This document shows, piece after piece, positions 9,352 to 18,156 of a stretch of 64,000 nucleotides of DNA. The stretch is from assembly GCF_000712595.1 (NCBI RefSeq), contig NZ_JOTN01000007.1:1-64000 (forward strand). Direction: 5' to 3'. Under the pieces are notes generated by a model that worked only from the letters and a program-made list of their open reading frames with translations, was not told the DNA's origin and ran no database searches. The translations under genes and the position numbers were made by a program. The stretch comes from Bacillus manliponensis (lineage in GTDB: Bacteria; Bacillota; Bacilli; Bacillales; Bacillaceae_G). Within the stretch, counting starts at the first letter, position 1. Every line of letters starts with the position of its first letter.

Positions 9352-10911
9352 CTATTTAAAGAATGATAGCTTACGGATAATAGGAAAGCGCCCGATCTCA
9401 TCTTTTCGAATAAGACGAAATAATATAAGCAGTGTAATATAAACAGTTGTTGTTGCGACAATTTCTAGTAACGTTTCAACAAGTAATGAAGTAGAGAAGA
9501 GAATATGTTCATGGATGTAAAAGCCGAATGTTCCAGCAGTGATGATTGCAAGAAAGCCATATATGTAATCTTTTGCATAAATTGTGAATGTAATTTTTTT
9601 TAAGACAGTTGCATAGTGAAGTATTGTTACAGTTACAATGTTTGTGGCAATGGCAAGAGCAACACCCATCATTTGAAATTCTGGGCGAGAAGCAAGTGCG
9701 AAAATGACAATTAGTTTCACGACTGCACCAATTAATGTATTCATCATGGCAGCTCTTGCCAAGTTTAATGCTTGCAAAATAGATGTAAGTGGGCTTTGAA
9801 AATAGTGAAATAAAAAACAAGGTGCGAGAACTTGAATGAAATGTGTAGCGCTATTTGAACCATACATGAGTGTTAAAATAGGTGAAGCAAAAACGTATAA
9901 AATCACGACGGACCAACCACCGGTAATAAGTGAAATGCGTAAAGCCTGTTGTAAGCGATGTTCTACTAAACGGTGTTGTCGCTTTGCCATCGCTTCGCTA
10001 ATTGAAGGTACGAGGGCAGTAGAAAGTGCGTATGTAATGAATGCTGGAAGGGATAGAAGTGGAAAAGCGTATCCGTTTAACATACCATATTGCTGCGTTG
10101 CAACAGAAGCAGCAACTCCGGCAATTGCTAAGCTTTGCATGACAACAATTGGTTCAAAAAAATAGGACAAAGAGCCAATGAGTCTGCTTCCTGTTGTAGG
10201 AAGTGCAATATCCATTAGGGAATGGAATGTATCTTTACTCTTTTTCACGGTACTTGTGAAGTTTGAACGAATTGAAAGTTGTTTATCTCGTTGAAAGAGT
10301 GTTAATAAAAACAAAAGTGATGCAACTTCTCCAAGGACGGCAGAAAGCATTGCTCCAGCTGCTGCGTATTCAACACCGTACGGCAAAAAAAGGCGAATGC
10401 ATACAGCGATAACGGTAATACGAACAACCTGTTCTAATACTTGCGCATAAGCACTTGGTTTCATATTTTGCTTTCCTTGGAAATAACCACGCAAAACAGA
10501 TGAGATAGCGATGACAGGTACGACAGGTAACACAGCTATTAATGGATAATATGTGCGTTCATCTGTTAGAAATGTTTTTGCTAAAATTGGTGCGATGAGC
10601 ATAATGACAACTGTTAAAATAATGCTAATGATAGATGTAATTGCTAGAGAAACTGTTAATATTTTTTTCACTTTTTGTTTATCATTTACTGCTTCTGCTT
10701 CAGCAACTAGTTTTGCAATGGCGATGGGAAGACCAATTTGTGTGAGTGTAATTGCGAGTATAAAAGTTGGGACAGCCATCATATATAAGCCGACGCCTTC
10801 TTCACCTAAAATACGTGCCATTACGATGCGGTTTATGAATCCTAGTATTTTTGTAATGAAACCAGCGAGCATTAAAATGAAAGCGCCCCGTAAAAATGTT
10901 TGTCTTGTCAT
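9352..10911 (-). CDS. spoVB: Stage V sporulation protein B, MurJ/MATE-superfamily lipid II flippase-like
   Basis: 519 residues, matching B. subtilis SpoVB (518). About 14 hydrophobic helices run the whole length; the N-terminus (RGAFILMLAGFITKILGFINRIVMARILG) is typical of the polysaccharide transporter/MurJ superfamily. SpoVB is needed for spore cortex peptidoglycan and is thought to move cortex precursors over the outer forespore membrane. TAGGAG precedes the ATG. Expected to be mother-cell (sigma-E) expressed; I did not find a certain promoter. Confidence 0.94.
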   Translation of the reverse strand: MTRQTFLRGAFILMLAGFITKILGFINRIVMARILGEEGVGLYMMAVPTFILAITLTQIGLPIAIAKLVAEAEAVNDKQKVKKILTVSLAITSIISIILTVVIMLIAPILAKTFLTDERTYYPLIAVLPVVPVIAISSVLRGYFQGKQNMKPSAYAQVLEQVVRITVIAVCIRLFLPYGVEYAAAGAMLSAVLGEVASLLFLLTLFQRDKQLSIRSNFTSTVKKSKDTFHSLMDIALPTTGSRLIGSLSYFFEPIVVMQSLAIAGVAASVATQQYGMLNGYAFPLLSLPAFITYALSTALVPSISEAMAKRQHRLVEHRLQQALRISLITGGWSVVILYVFASPILTLMYGSNSATHFIQVLAPCFLFHYFQSPLTSILQALNLARAAMMNTLIGAVVKLIVIFALASRPEFQMMGVALAIATNIVTVTILHYATVLKKITFTIYAKDYIYGFLAIITAGTFGFYIHEHILFSTSLLVETLLEIVATTTVYITLLILFRLIRKDEIGRFPIIRKLSFFK

Positions 10912-11046
10912 AGCTTTCTCCTACCTTCTCAAAATCATTGGAATGATTTACAATAATTTATATGCAGCGATGAGACAAGAATGACAAGCATTTCAAATAA
11001 GCGTAATAGAAACTGGGCTTTTGCTGGTGAATGAGAAGGAGATGTG

Positions 11047-11337
11047 ATGGAAGTGGTCGGGAAAGAGGATTTAGTAGAGGCGTATCGTGAGCAGTTGCAA
11101 ATCGTATTAAATAGTAAAGTAGAAGAGTTTCAAATGCTCGGATACGATAGGGTTACGGAAGAAGACGTTTGGAAATGCTTAAAGAAACGAAAGTGGAAAA
11201 AAGTCGATAGTAATGTAAGATTATATCAGCTTGTAAATGATGTGTTAACGTTAACAGCAAACGATTATATGACTTTTTTAACGAAGGAAGCATATCAAGC
11301 ACCACTTTGGTCGTTTGAAGAATATGAAAATAAATAA
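11047..11337 (+). CDS. comN: Post-transcriptional regulator ComN
   Basis: 96 residues from ATG 11047, chosen because AAGGAG (11036-11041) is 5 nt upstream; GTG 11044 is too close. Small helical protein with WKCLKKRKWKK (basic) and LYQLVNDVLTLTANDYMTFLT, the family signature. B. subtilis ComN (YrzD) acts post-transcriptionally on the comE late competence operon and interacts with DivIVA. Lies just upstream of secDF as in B. subtilis. Confidence 0.85.
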   Translation: MEVVGKEDLVEAYREQLQIVLNSKVEEFQMLGYDRVTEEDVWKCLKKRKWKKVDSNVRLYQLVNDVLTLTANDYMTFLTKEAYQAPLWSFEEYENK

Positions 11338-11438
11338 TAGGTTGTAATTGGTTTGTTCTTCCTCTTGCAGTATAATAGTGAATATTGCTGGGGATTTTTG
11401 AACAAGCATCTTCGTTCAGAAGGAGGAACAATATACAT

Positions 11439-13700
11439 ATGGCAAAACGAGGTAGTAGAATCGTTGCTTTCTTCCTCATTGTTTTATTACTTGGAGGCAT
11501 CGTTGGAGCAACGGCGAAAGATGTAACAAAAGGGATTAGCCTTGGGCTAGACCTACAAGGTGGCTTTGAAATTTTATATAAAGTAAAGCCAGCGAAAGAA
11601 GGAGATAAGATTGACCGTGAAGCGCTATTGAGTACAGTTGGTGCGCTGGACAACCGTGTCAATGCTCTTGGTGTAAGTGAACCGAATATTCAAATTGAAG
11701 GTGAAGATCGAATTCGTGTGCAACTTGCCGGTGTAAAAGATCAGCAAAAAGCACGAGAAATTTTATCAACACAAGCAAAATTAACATTCCGTGATGTTAA
11801 CGATAACATTTTAATGGACGGAACAGATTTAGCGAACGGCGGAGCGAAGCAAACGTTTGATGAATATGGAAAGCCAAGCGTAAGTTTGAAGCTAAAAAGC
11901 GCGGATAAATTCCGAGATGTAACAAAAAAGGTATCAAGTATGCCGCCGCCAACAAACTTAATGGTTATTTGGCTAGATTTTGAAGAGGGTGTAGACTCTT
12001 ATCAAGCAGAAGCGGCAAAACCAAATCCGAAATATTTATCAGCAGCAACTGTAGACCAAGTATTTAATCAAGCGGAAGTATCAATTGTCGGTGGAAACTT
12101 TACAGTTGAAAGCGCAAAAGATCTTGCTAAGTTATTAAATGCTGGGGCACTTCCAGTTGATCTGGAAGAGTTATACTCCACATCTGTTGGAGCGAATTTT
12201 GGAGAACAAGCATTACAAAAAACAATTTTCGCAAGTGCAATTGGAATCGCACTTATTTTCTTATTTATGCTTGTGTACTACCGCCTTCCAGGTCTTGTAG
12301 CAGTTCTGATGCTAGGTTTGTATATCTTCCTTACATTACTTGTATTTAACTGGATGCATGCAGTCCTTACACTACCAGGTATTGCTGCACTTGTACTTGG
12401 GGTAGGTATTGCAGTTGACGCAAATATTATTACATATGAGCGTTTAAAAGATGAACTGCGTATTGGGAAATCAATGATGTCAGCATATCGTTCTGGTAAT
12501 CAACGTTCATTATCAACGATTTTAGATGCAAACATTACAACATTAGCAGCAGCAGGTGTACTATTTGTATATGGTAATAGCTCTGTAAAAGGTTTTGCGA
12601 CAAGTTTAATTGTCAGTATTTTAGTAGGTTTTATTACGAACGTATACGGTTCACGTTTCCTATTAGGGTTATTAATTAAGAGTCGTTACTTTGATAAGAA
12701 ATTTGCTTACTTTGGTGTAAAACCAAAAGAAATTATCCCTTTATCAAAAGGTGTTCAATACGCACCAACAAAGTTTGATCGTTTTAACTTTGTGGAGCTT
12801 GGGCGTAAATTATTTATGTTCTCAATTGCAACAGTTGTTATCGGTACAATTATCTTATCAGTCTTTAGACTAAATCTTGGTATTGATTTTGTAAGCGGAA
12901 CGCGTATGGATATTCAATCTAAGGAAGTTGTTACAGTAGAACAAGTTCAAAAAGATTTACAAGGATTAAAAATTGATGTAGAGACAGAAGATATTGTAGC
13001 AACCGGAACTGATAACAAAGGTTATGCTGTTCGCATTCCAGGTGTGCTATCAAAAGATGAAATTGCAAATGTAAAAACATATTTTGCTAAGGAATACGGT
13101 ACAGAGCCAAATGTAAGTACCGTTTCACCAACAATTGGAAAAGAAATTGCGAAAAATGCGTTTATTGCAGTCATGATTGCATCAGCGGTAATTGTTTTAT
13201 ACGTAAGTATTCGTTTCCGCTTTACATATGCGATTTCGGCTGTTGTCGCATTATTACATGATGCATTCTTTATTCTTGTCTTCTTTAGCTTATTCCAATT
13301 AGAAGTAGACTTGCCGTTTGTTGCAGCTGTACTAACGATTATTGGTTACTCAATTAATGACTCGATTGTTACGTTTGACCGAAATCGTGAATTGTATAAG
13401 CAAAAGGAACGTATTAAATCTGTAAGTGATTTAGAAGAGATTGTAAACACAAGTATTCGTCAAACAATTTCTCGCTCAATCAATACAGTTTTAACAGTAC
13501 TGTTACCTGTTATTGCTTTGTTGATTTTCGGTAGTGAATCACTTCGTAACTTCTCGATTGCATTACTTGTTGGATTAGTAGTTGGAACATATTCCTCTAT
13601 TTTCATCGCGTCTCAGCTTTGGTTAATGCTTGAAAAGCGCCGCTTGAAAAAGGGAAAAGGGCAACAGAAAGTAGAAACAACAAATGAGCCACAAGTGTAA
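11439..13700 (+). CDS. secDF: Protein translocase subunit SecDF (fused)
   Basis: 753 residues from ATG 11439 (MAKRGSRIVAFF); AGGAGG at 11421-11426 precedes it by 12 nt. SecD half: first helix ~7-26, GISLGLDLQGGFE, large external domain to ~265, then five helices containing the VDANIITYERLKDEL motif (~327-341). SecF half from ~450: helix, NLGIDFVSGTRMDI, and helices with TIIGYSINDSIVTFDRNRE (~640-658). Acidic residues in these helices carry the proton flow that drives late stages of export by SecYEG. Fusion is normal for Bacillus. Confidence 0.98.
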   Translation: MAKRGSRIVAFFLIVLLLGGIVGATAKDVTKGISLGLDLQGGFEILYKVKPAKEGDKIDREALLSTVGALDNRVNALGVSEPNIQIEGEDRIRVQLAGVKDQQKAREILSTQAKLTFRDVNDNILMDGTDLANGGAKQTFDEYGKPSVSLKLKSADKFRDVTKKVSSMPPPTNLMVIWLDFEEGVDSYQAEAAKPNPKYLSAATVDQVFNQAEVSIVGGNFTVESAKDLAKLLNAGALPVDLEELYSTSVGANFGEQALQKTIFASAIGIALIFLFMLVYYRLPGLVAVLMLGLYIFLTLLVFNWMHAVLTLPGIAALVLGVGIAVDANIITYERLKDELRIGKSMMSAYRSGNQRSLSTILDANITTLAAAGVLFVYGNSSVKGFATSLIVSILVGFITNVYGSRFLLGLLIKSRYFDKKFAYFGVKPKEIIPLSKGVQYAPTKFDRFNFVELGRKLFMFSIATVVIGTIILSVFRLNLGIDFVSGTRMDIQSKEVVTVEQVQKDLQGLKIDVETEDIVATGTDNKGYAVRIPGVLSKDEIANVKTYFAKEYGTEPNVSTVSPTIGKEIAKNAFIAVMIASAVIVLYVSIRFRFTYAISAVVALLHDAFFILVFFSLFQLEVDLPFVAAVLTIIGYSINDSIVTFDRNRELYKQKERIKSVSDLEEIVNTSIRQTISRSINTVLTVLLPVIALLIFGSESLRNFSIALLVGLVVGTYSSIFIASQLWLMLEKRRLKKGKGQQKVETTNEPQV

Positions 13701-13730
13701 TAACAATTAAACAGATAGCGACATACAATG

Positions 13731-13767
13731 AAAAAGATGATGTCTCATTTGAGGCATCTCTTTTTTT
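13731..13767 (+). terminator. secDF terminator
   Basis: GATG-t-CTC / GAG-g-CATC stem (13739-13758) with an ATTT loop, followed by TCTTTTTTT. Confidence 0.8.
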
Positions 13768-13925
13768 GTTTTATGGGTAAAATAAAGGAACGTATTGCTT
13801 TTGGGAATCGGTATGAACGGGCAGTGTGCTTCTTCATAGGAGGAAGGAAGTGTATATGGAGAAGGTGAGCTGTAATATGTGTATTTTGCATATGTTATAT
13901 ATTCAGGAGGGAAAGAAATTCGGAT

Positions 13926-14819
13926 ATGGAAAAAGATGAACGTTTTAAGCAGGCAGAGTTTGGGGCGATGGTTGGAATCGTTGGGAATATCATACTCGCA
14001 ATCGTAAAAGCAGTTGTTGGATATATCGGAAATAGTAAAGCGTTAATGGCTGACGCTGTCCACTCAGGGTCGGACGTGATTGGTTCACTTGCTGTTTGGT
14101 TTGGATTGAAAGCAGCAAAACAGCCACCTGATGAGGATCATCCATATGGACATGGAAAAGCGGAAACGATTTCAGCGATTATTGTGGCGGTTTTATTGGC
14201 AATTGTTGGACTTGAAATTGCAATTTCGTCCATAAAGGCTTTCACAGAAGTATTGGAAGCTCCCAGTTTCATTACTATTGCTGCTGTTATTCTCTCAATT
14301 GTTGTAAAAGAAGGGATGTTTCAGTATAAATATCGACTAGGAAAAAAAGTGAATAGTGACGCGATTATTGCAAATGCATACGAACACCGATCAGATGTAT
14401 TTTCATCTATTGCGGCTTTAATTGGAATTTCTGCCGCAATTATTGGAGAAAAGATAGGGATTGATTGGCTTGTATATGCAGATCCGGTTGCCGGTTTGTT
14501 CGTATCACTGTTTGTTATTAAAATGGCATGGGATATTGGAAAAGAAGCGGTTCATATGAGTCTTGATCATGTTCTTCATGAAGAAGATATTATTCCAATG
14601 AGAGAAGCAGTTCTACAAGTTGATGGTGTAAAGAAAATTGGTGCATTATATGCAAGAGAACACGGTCATTACGTCATTGTTGATATTAAAGTGTCTGTTG
14701 ATCCATACATTACAGTAGAGGAAGGACATAGTATTGGAAAGCGAGTAAAAGAAGTATTAATGGAGCAAGATAACGTTCAAAATGTTTTCGTCCATATTAA
14801 TCCGTATTCTGCTGATTAA
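13926..14819 (+). CDS. Cation diffusion facilitator (CDF) metal exporter
   Basis: 297 residues: six predicted helices (~15-35, 45-62, 82-105, 115-130, 160-175, 180-200) and a C-terminal cytoplasmic dimerisation domain (~210-297). The TM2 site reads ADAVHSGSD (H46, D50); the TM5 site reads AYEHRSD with Glu153 where many zinc exporters have His, and D157. The DHPYGHGK loop (~71-78) is typical. It should expel a divalent metal (Zn, Mn, Co or Fe) by proton antiport; the altered TM5 ligand could favour Mn but this is not certain. AGGAGG lies 15 nt upstream, a long spacing, yet no nearer start exists in frame. Confidence 0.88.
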   Translation: MEKDERFKQAEFGAMVGIVGNIILAIVKAVVGYIGNSKALMADAVHSGSDVIGSLAVWFGLKAAKQPPDEDHPYGHGKAETISAIIVAVLLAIVGLEIAISSIKAFTEVLEAPSFITIAAVILSIVVKEGMFQYKYRLGKKVNSDAIIANAYEHRSDVFSSIAALIGISAAIIGEKIGIDWLVYADPVAGLFVSLFVIKMAWDIGKEAVHMSLDHVLHEEDIIPMREAVLQVDGVKKIGALYAREHGHYVIVDIKVSVDPYITVEEGHSIGKRVKEVLMEQDNVQNVFVHINPYSAD

Positions 14820-14832
14820 TATAAACGCTGAA

Positions 14833-14861
14833 TTGTCACCCCTGAACATGTCTAGTATAAT
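14833..14861 (+). promoter_or_regulatory. Sigma-A promoter of recJ
   Basis: TTGTCA (14833-14838), 17-bp spacer, TATAAT (14856-14861). Predicted start near 14868, giving a leader of about 16 nt that contains the GAGGGGTGAT ribosome site. Confidence 0.8.
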
Positions 14862-14883
14862 GGACGAGTTGAGGGGTGATTTC

Positions 14884-17211
14884 GTGTTAAAAGCGAAGAC
14901 GCGTTGGAAAGAAAAAGAACATAATGAATCTCAAGTGAACGAATTAGCAAATAAACTGCAATTAACGCCGCTTGTTACTTCATTATTTATAAGTAGAGGT
15001 CTTGATACAGAAGAGAAAATCACACAGTTTTTAAGTACAGATGGGCAAGAATTCCATGACCCATTTTTACTAGAAGGAATGGATAAAACAGTAGAACGAG
15101 TGCAAAGAGCGATTGCAAACGGTGAACAAATTTTAATATTTGGCGATTATGATGCAGACGGTGTAAGTAGTACAACGGTACTGTTTTTAGCATTGCAAGA
15201 GTTAGGGGCGGACGTCGAATTTTATATTCCAAACCGTTTTACGGAAGGATACGGTCCGAATGAAGAAGCATTTCGCTGGGCACATCGCGCAGGATTTTCA
15301 CTTATTATTACAGTTGATACGGGAATTGCAGCTGTCCATGAAGCGCAGGTGGCAAAAGAACTTGGTATGGATTTAATTATTACCGATCATCATGAGCCAC
15401 CACCAGAGTTGCCAGAAGCACTTGCAATTATTCATCCAAAGCTAGAGGGTGGTGTGTACCCGTTTCATTATTTAGCAGGTGTTGGTGTTGCGTTTAAAGT
15501 AGCGCACGCTTTGCTTGGCCGAGTGCCAGAGCATTTATTAGAAATTGCTGTTATCGGTACAGTTGCAGACTTAGTAGCACTTCACGGAGAAAATCGACTT
15601 CTCGTGCAGCGAGGGTTGAAGAAATTGCGAACAACAAAGAACATTGGTTTGCAGGCATTATTTAAAGTAGCAAAGCTTTCGCAAAGTGAAATTACAGAAG
15701 AAAGTGTTGGATTTTCAATCGGCCCGCGTATTAATGCAGTTGGCCGTTTAGAGGACGCTGCGCCAGCTGTACACTTATTGTTATCAGAAGATCCTGAGGA
15801 AGCAGCTGAGCTTGCACAGGAAATCGATGAGTTAAACAAATTGCGAAAAGATATTGTAAAACAAATTACAGAGGAAGCGATTGCTGAAGTAGAGACATAC
15901 TATCCACCAGAAGAGAACAAAGTATTGGTGCTAGCAAAAGAAGGATGGAACCCTGGGGTTATCGGAATTGTTGCTTCTAAATTAGTAGAGCGTTTCTATC
16001 GCCCAACAATTGTGCTTTGTATTGATAAGGAAAAAGAAACAGCTAAAGGTTCGGCACGTAGTATTGAAGGATTCGATTTATATGCGAATTTATCAGATTG
16101 CCGTGACATTTTACCACACTTTGGTGGGCACCCGATGGCGGCTGGAATGACGCTTCATATGAACGATGTTGAACAGTTAAGAAATCGACTGAATGCGCAG
16201 GCAGATGCTGTATTGACGGAGGAAGACTTCACACCAATTACGACTGTAGATGTAGTTTGTAGAGTGGAAGATGTGACGTTATCTGCGATTGAAGAGATGC
16301 AAAAACTTGCTCCGTTTGGTGTTGGAAATCCGAAACCGCGTATTGCGGTAGAAGATGCTGAATTAGAAAGTATCCGAGCGATTGGTTCTGATGGCTCTCA
16401 TTTGAAAATGACATTAAAAGATGAACACGCTACATTAGATACGATTGGATTTGGGTTCGGAGCATTGACGAAAGAAATTTCACCTGTTACTCGCGTTTCT
16501 GTGTTAGGAGAAGCGTCTATTAATGAGTGGAACAATTTTAGAAAACCACAGCTTATGATTCAAGATATCGCTGTGAAAGCATGGCAATTATTTGATTGGC
16601 GCAGTATGAGAAATGTTGAAACAAATCTTGCTGAGTTGCCTCGTGAGAAATTAACAATTGTTTATTTTACAGAAGAAACGATGCGAAAATTCTCCTTAGA
16701 TGAATATAAGGACTATATTGTCCATGCTTCTACTGTTACGACGTTAGAAGATCGCTACGTTGTGCTTCTTGATTTACCACAGTCTACAGAAGAATTACAA
16801 AAGATTTGTATGAACGGCTTCCCGTCTCGTATTTATACAGTCTTTTATCAAGAAAATAATCATTTGTTTAGTACGGTTCCAACGAGAGAACACTTTAAAT
16901 GGTATTATTCTTTCTTGCACAAAAAAGCCCCATTTTCATTGAAGCAATACGGTGAACAGCTTTGCAGACATAAAGGCTGGTCAAAAGATACAGTAAATTT
17001 CATGACACAGGTGTTTTTTGAGCTAGAATTTGTTACAATAAAAGACGGTGTCATTTTTATGGCAAAAGAAATGCAAAAGCGTGATTTAACGGAATCGAAC
17101 ACATATCGTGAAAAAATAAACCAACTGCAGCTTGAAAAGGATTTAGTATATAGTACGTATCAACAGTTATATACTTGGTTTGAAACGATTCGTAATCATA
17201 AGGAAGTATAA
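14884..17211 (+). CDS. recJ: Single-stranded-DNA-specific exonuclease RecJ
   Basis: 775 residues from GTG 14884 (M-LKAKTRWKEKE), set by GAGGGGTGAT (14871-14880) and by alignment with RecJ; upstream in-frame codons overlap the CDF gene. 5'-3' exonuclease in recombination and mismatch repair. DHH domain ~70-230: FGDYDADGVSSTT (motif I), TVDTGIA, ITDHHEPP (DHH motif III), FKVAHALLG. DHHA1 domain ~330-450 with GGHPMAAGM. OB and C-terminal RecJ domains follow (~470-775), the latter typical of Firmicutes. Confidence 0.97.
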   Translation: MLKAKTRWKEKEHNESQVNELANKLQLTPLVTSLFISRGLDTEEKITQFLSTDGQEFHDPFLLEGMDKTVERVQRAIANGEQILIFGDYDADGVSSTTVLFLALQELGADVEFYIPNRFTEGYGPNEEAFRWAHRAGFSLIITVDTGIAAVHEAQVAKELGMDLIITDHHEPPPELPEALAIIHPKLEGGVYPFHYLAGVGVAFKVAHALLGRVPEHLLEIAVIGTVADLVALHGENRLLVQRGLKKLRTTKNIGLQALFKVAKLSQSEITEESVGFSIGPRINAVGRLEDAAPAVHLLLSEDPEEAAELAQEIDELNKLRKDIVKQITEEAIAEVETYYPPEENKVLVLAKEGWNPGVIGIVASKLVERFYRPTIVLCIDKEKETAKGSARSIEGFDLYANLSDCRDILPHFGGHPMAAGMTLHMNDVEQLRNRLNAQADAVLTEEDFTPITTVDVVCRVEDVTLSAIEEMQKLAPFGVGNPKPRIAVEDAELESIRAIGSDGSHLKMTLKDEHATLDTIGFGFGALTKEISPVTRVSVLGEASINEWNNFRKPQLMIQDIAVKAWQLFDWRSMRNVETNLAELPREKLTIVYFTEETMRKFSLDEYKDYIVHASTVTTLEDRYVVLLDLPQSTEELQKICMNGFPSRIYTVFYQENNHLFSTVPTREHFKWYYSFLHKKAPFSLKQYGEQLCRHKGWSKDTVNFMTQVFFELEFVTIKDGVIFMAKEMQKRDLTESNTYREKINQLQLEKDLVYSTYQQLYTWFETIRNHKEV

Positions 17212-17272
17212 ACAGTTAGGGTAAAGGACTTGCTAGGAACAAGTCTTTGATTTATGAGGAGGATTCATAATT

Positions 17273-17785
17273 ATGGATTTTAAACAGCACATTGCGATCG
17301 TACCTGATTATCCAAAAGAAGGTATCGTATTTAAAGACATCACACCATTAATGAATGATGGTAAAGCATACAAAGCGGCAACAGACGCAATTGTTGAATA
17401 TGCAAAAGAAAGAGATATCGACCTTGTAGTAGGTCCAGAAGCTCGTGGTTTCATTATCGGATGCCCTGTCTCTTACGCATTAGAAGTAGGATTCGCTCCT
17501 GTACGTAAGTTAGGTAAATTACCACGTGAAGTAATTACAGTCGATTACGGTAAAGAGTACGGGAAAGATATTTTAACAATCCACAAAGATGCGATTAAAC
17601 CAGGTCAACGCGTATTAATTACAGATGACTTATTAGCGACAGGTGGAACAATTGAAGCAACAATCAAGCTTGTAGAAGAACTTGGTGGTGTTGTTGCAGG
17701 TATCGCATTCTTAGTTGAGTTAACATACCTAGATGGTCGTGAAAAGTTAGACGATTATGATGTATTAGTATTAGAGAAATACTAA
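17273..17785 (+). CDS. apt: Adenine phosphoribosyltransferase
   Basis: 170 residues, standard length. It makes AMP from adenine and PRPP in purine salvage. The PRPP loop [16 protein letters not shown] (~118-133) and hood region [16 protein letters not shown] (~63-78) are complete. GAGGAGG precedes the ATG. Between recJ and relA as in B. subtilis. Confidence 0.97.
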   Translation: MDFKQHIAIVPDYPKEGIVFKDITPLMNDGKAYKAATDAIVEYAKERDIDLVVGPEARGFIIGCPVSYALEVGFAPVRKLGKLPREVITVDYGKEYGKDILTIHKDAIKPGQRVLITDDLLATGGTIEATIKLVEELGGVVAGIAFLVELTYLDGREKLDDYDVLVLEKY

Positions 17786-18060
17786 TTAGGAAGAAAAGAA
17801 AAGCTTCTTTTTAGGAGTAGAAAGAGCACCTAGACATGCGTAGTAGCGGTCAGTGCCTTTTTGTGCCGCGTCCCATGTTTTTAAAGCAAAGGGATCAGTA
17901 CAAAGTAGGTTTTAAGTTTTCTGTATAGCAATAAGGTAGCTATCAGAAAAGTGGAATACATGTATACAAAGAAGTACCCGTGAATCTTTTTGAGAGGAGC
18001 GGGTACTTTTATATCATTATAGAGTTAAATATAAAGAAAAATCTGTAAAGTCTTTTCCTT
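17786..18060. other. apt-relA intergenic region with hairpins
   Basis: About 370 bp without a gene. It holds a weak GAAG/CTTC hairpin with a T-run just after apt, an inverted repeat TTTTCTGTATAGC (17917-17929) with GCTATCAGAAAA (17939-17950), and the terminator at 17972-18012. No reading frame with a ribosome site was seen. The middle (17820-17910) shows nothing I recognise. Confidence 0.5.
17972..18012 (+). terminator. Terminator upstream of relA
   Basis: AAGTACCCG (17972-17980) pairs with CGGGTACTT (18000-18008) and is followed by a short T-run. Confidence 0.75.
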
Positions 18061-18089
18061 TTCACAATTCATAATCATTGCGTTATAAT
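18061..18089 (+). promoter_or_regulatory. Sigma-A promoter of relA
   Basis: TTCACA (18061-18066), 17-bp spacer, perfect TATAAT (18084-18089). Leader of ~60 nt before the relA start. Confidence 0.8.
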
Positions 18090-18156
18090 GATAGAATAAA
18101 ATCATTCTAATTTAGTAAAGAAAAAAGAGGACTAATTTCATTTAAAAGGTGATTTG

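Noticed and set aside
14782-14883. RecJ extended upstream into the CDF gene
   Set aside because: The added ~34 residues are the shifted-frame reading of the CDF tail, and the sigma-A promoter and ribosome site lie after it.
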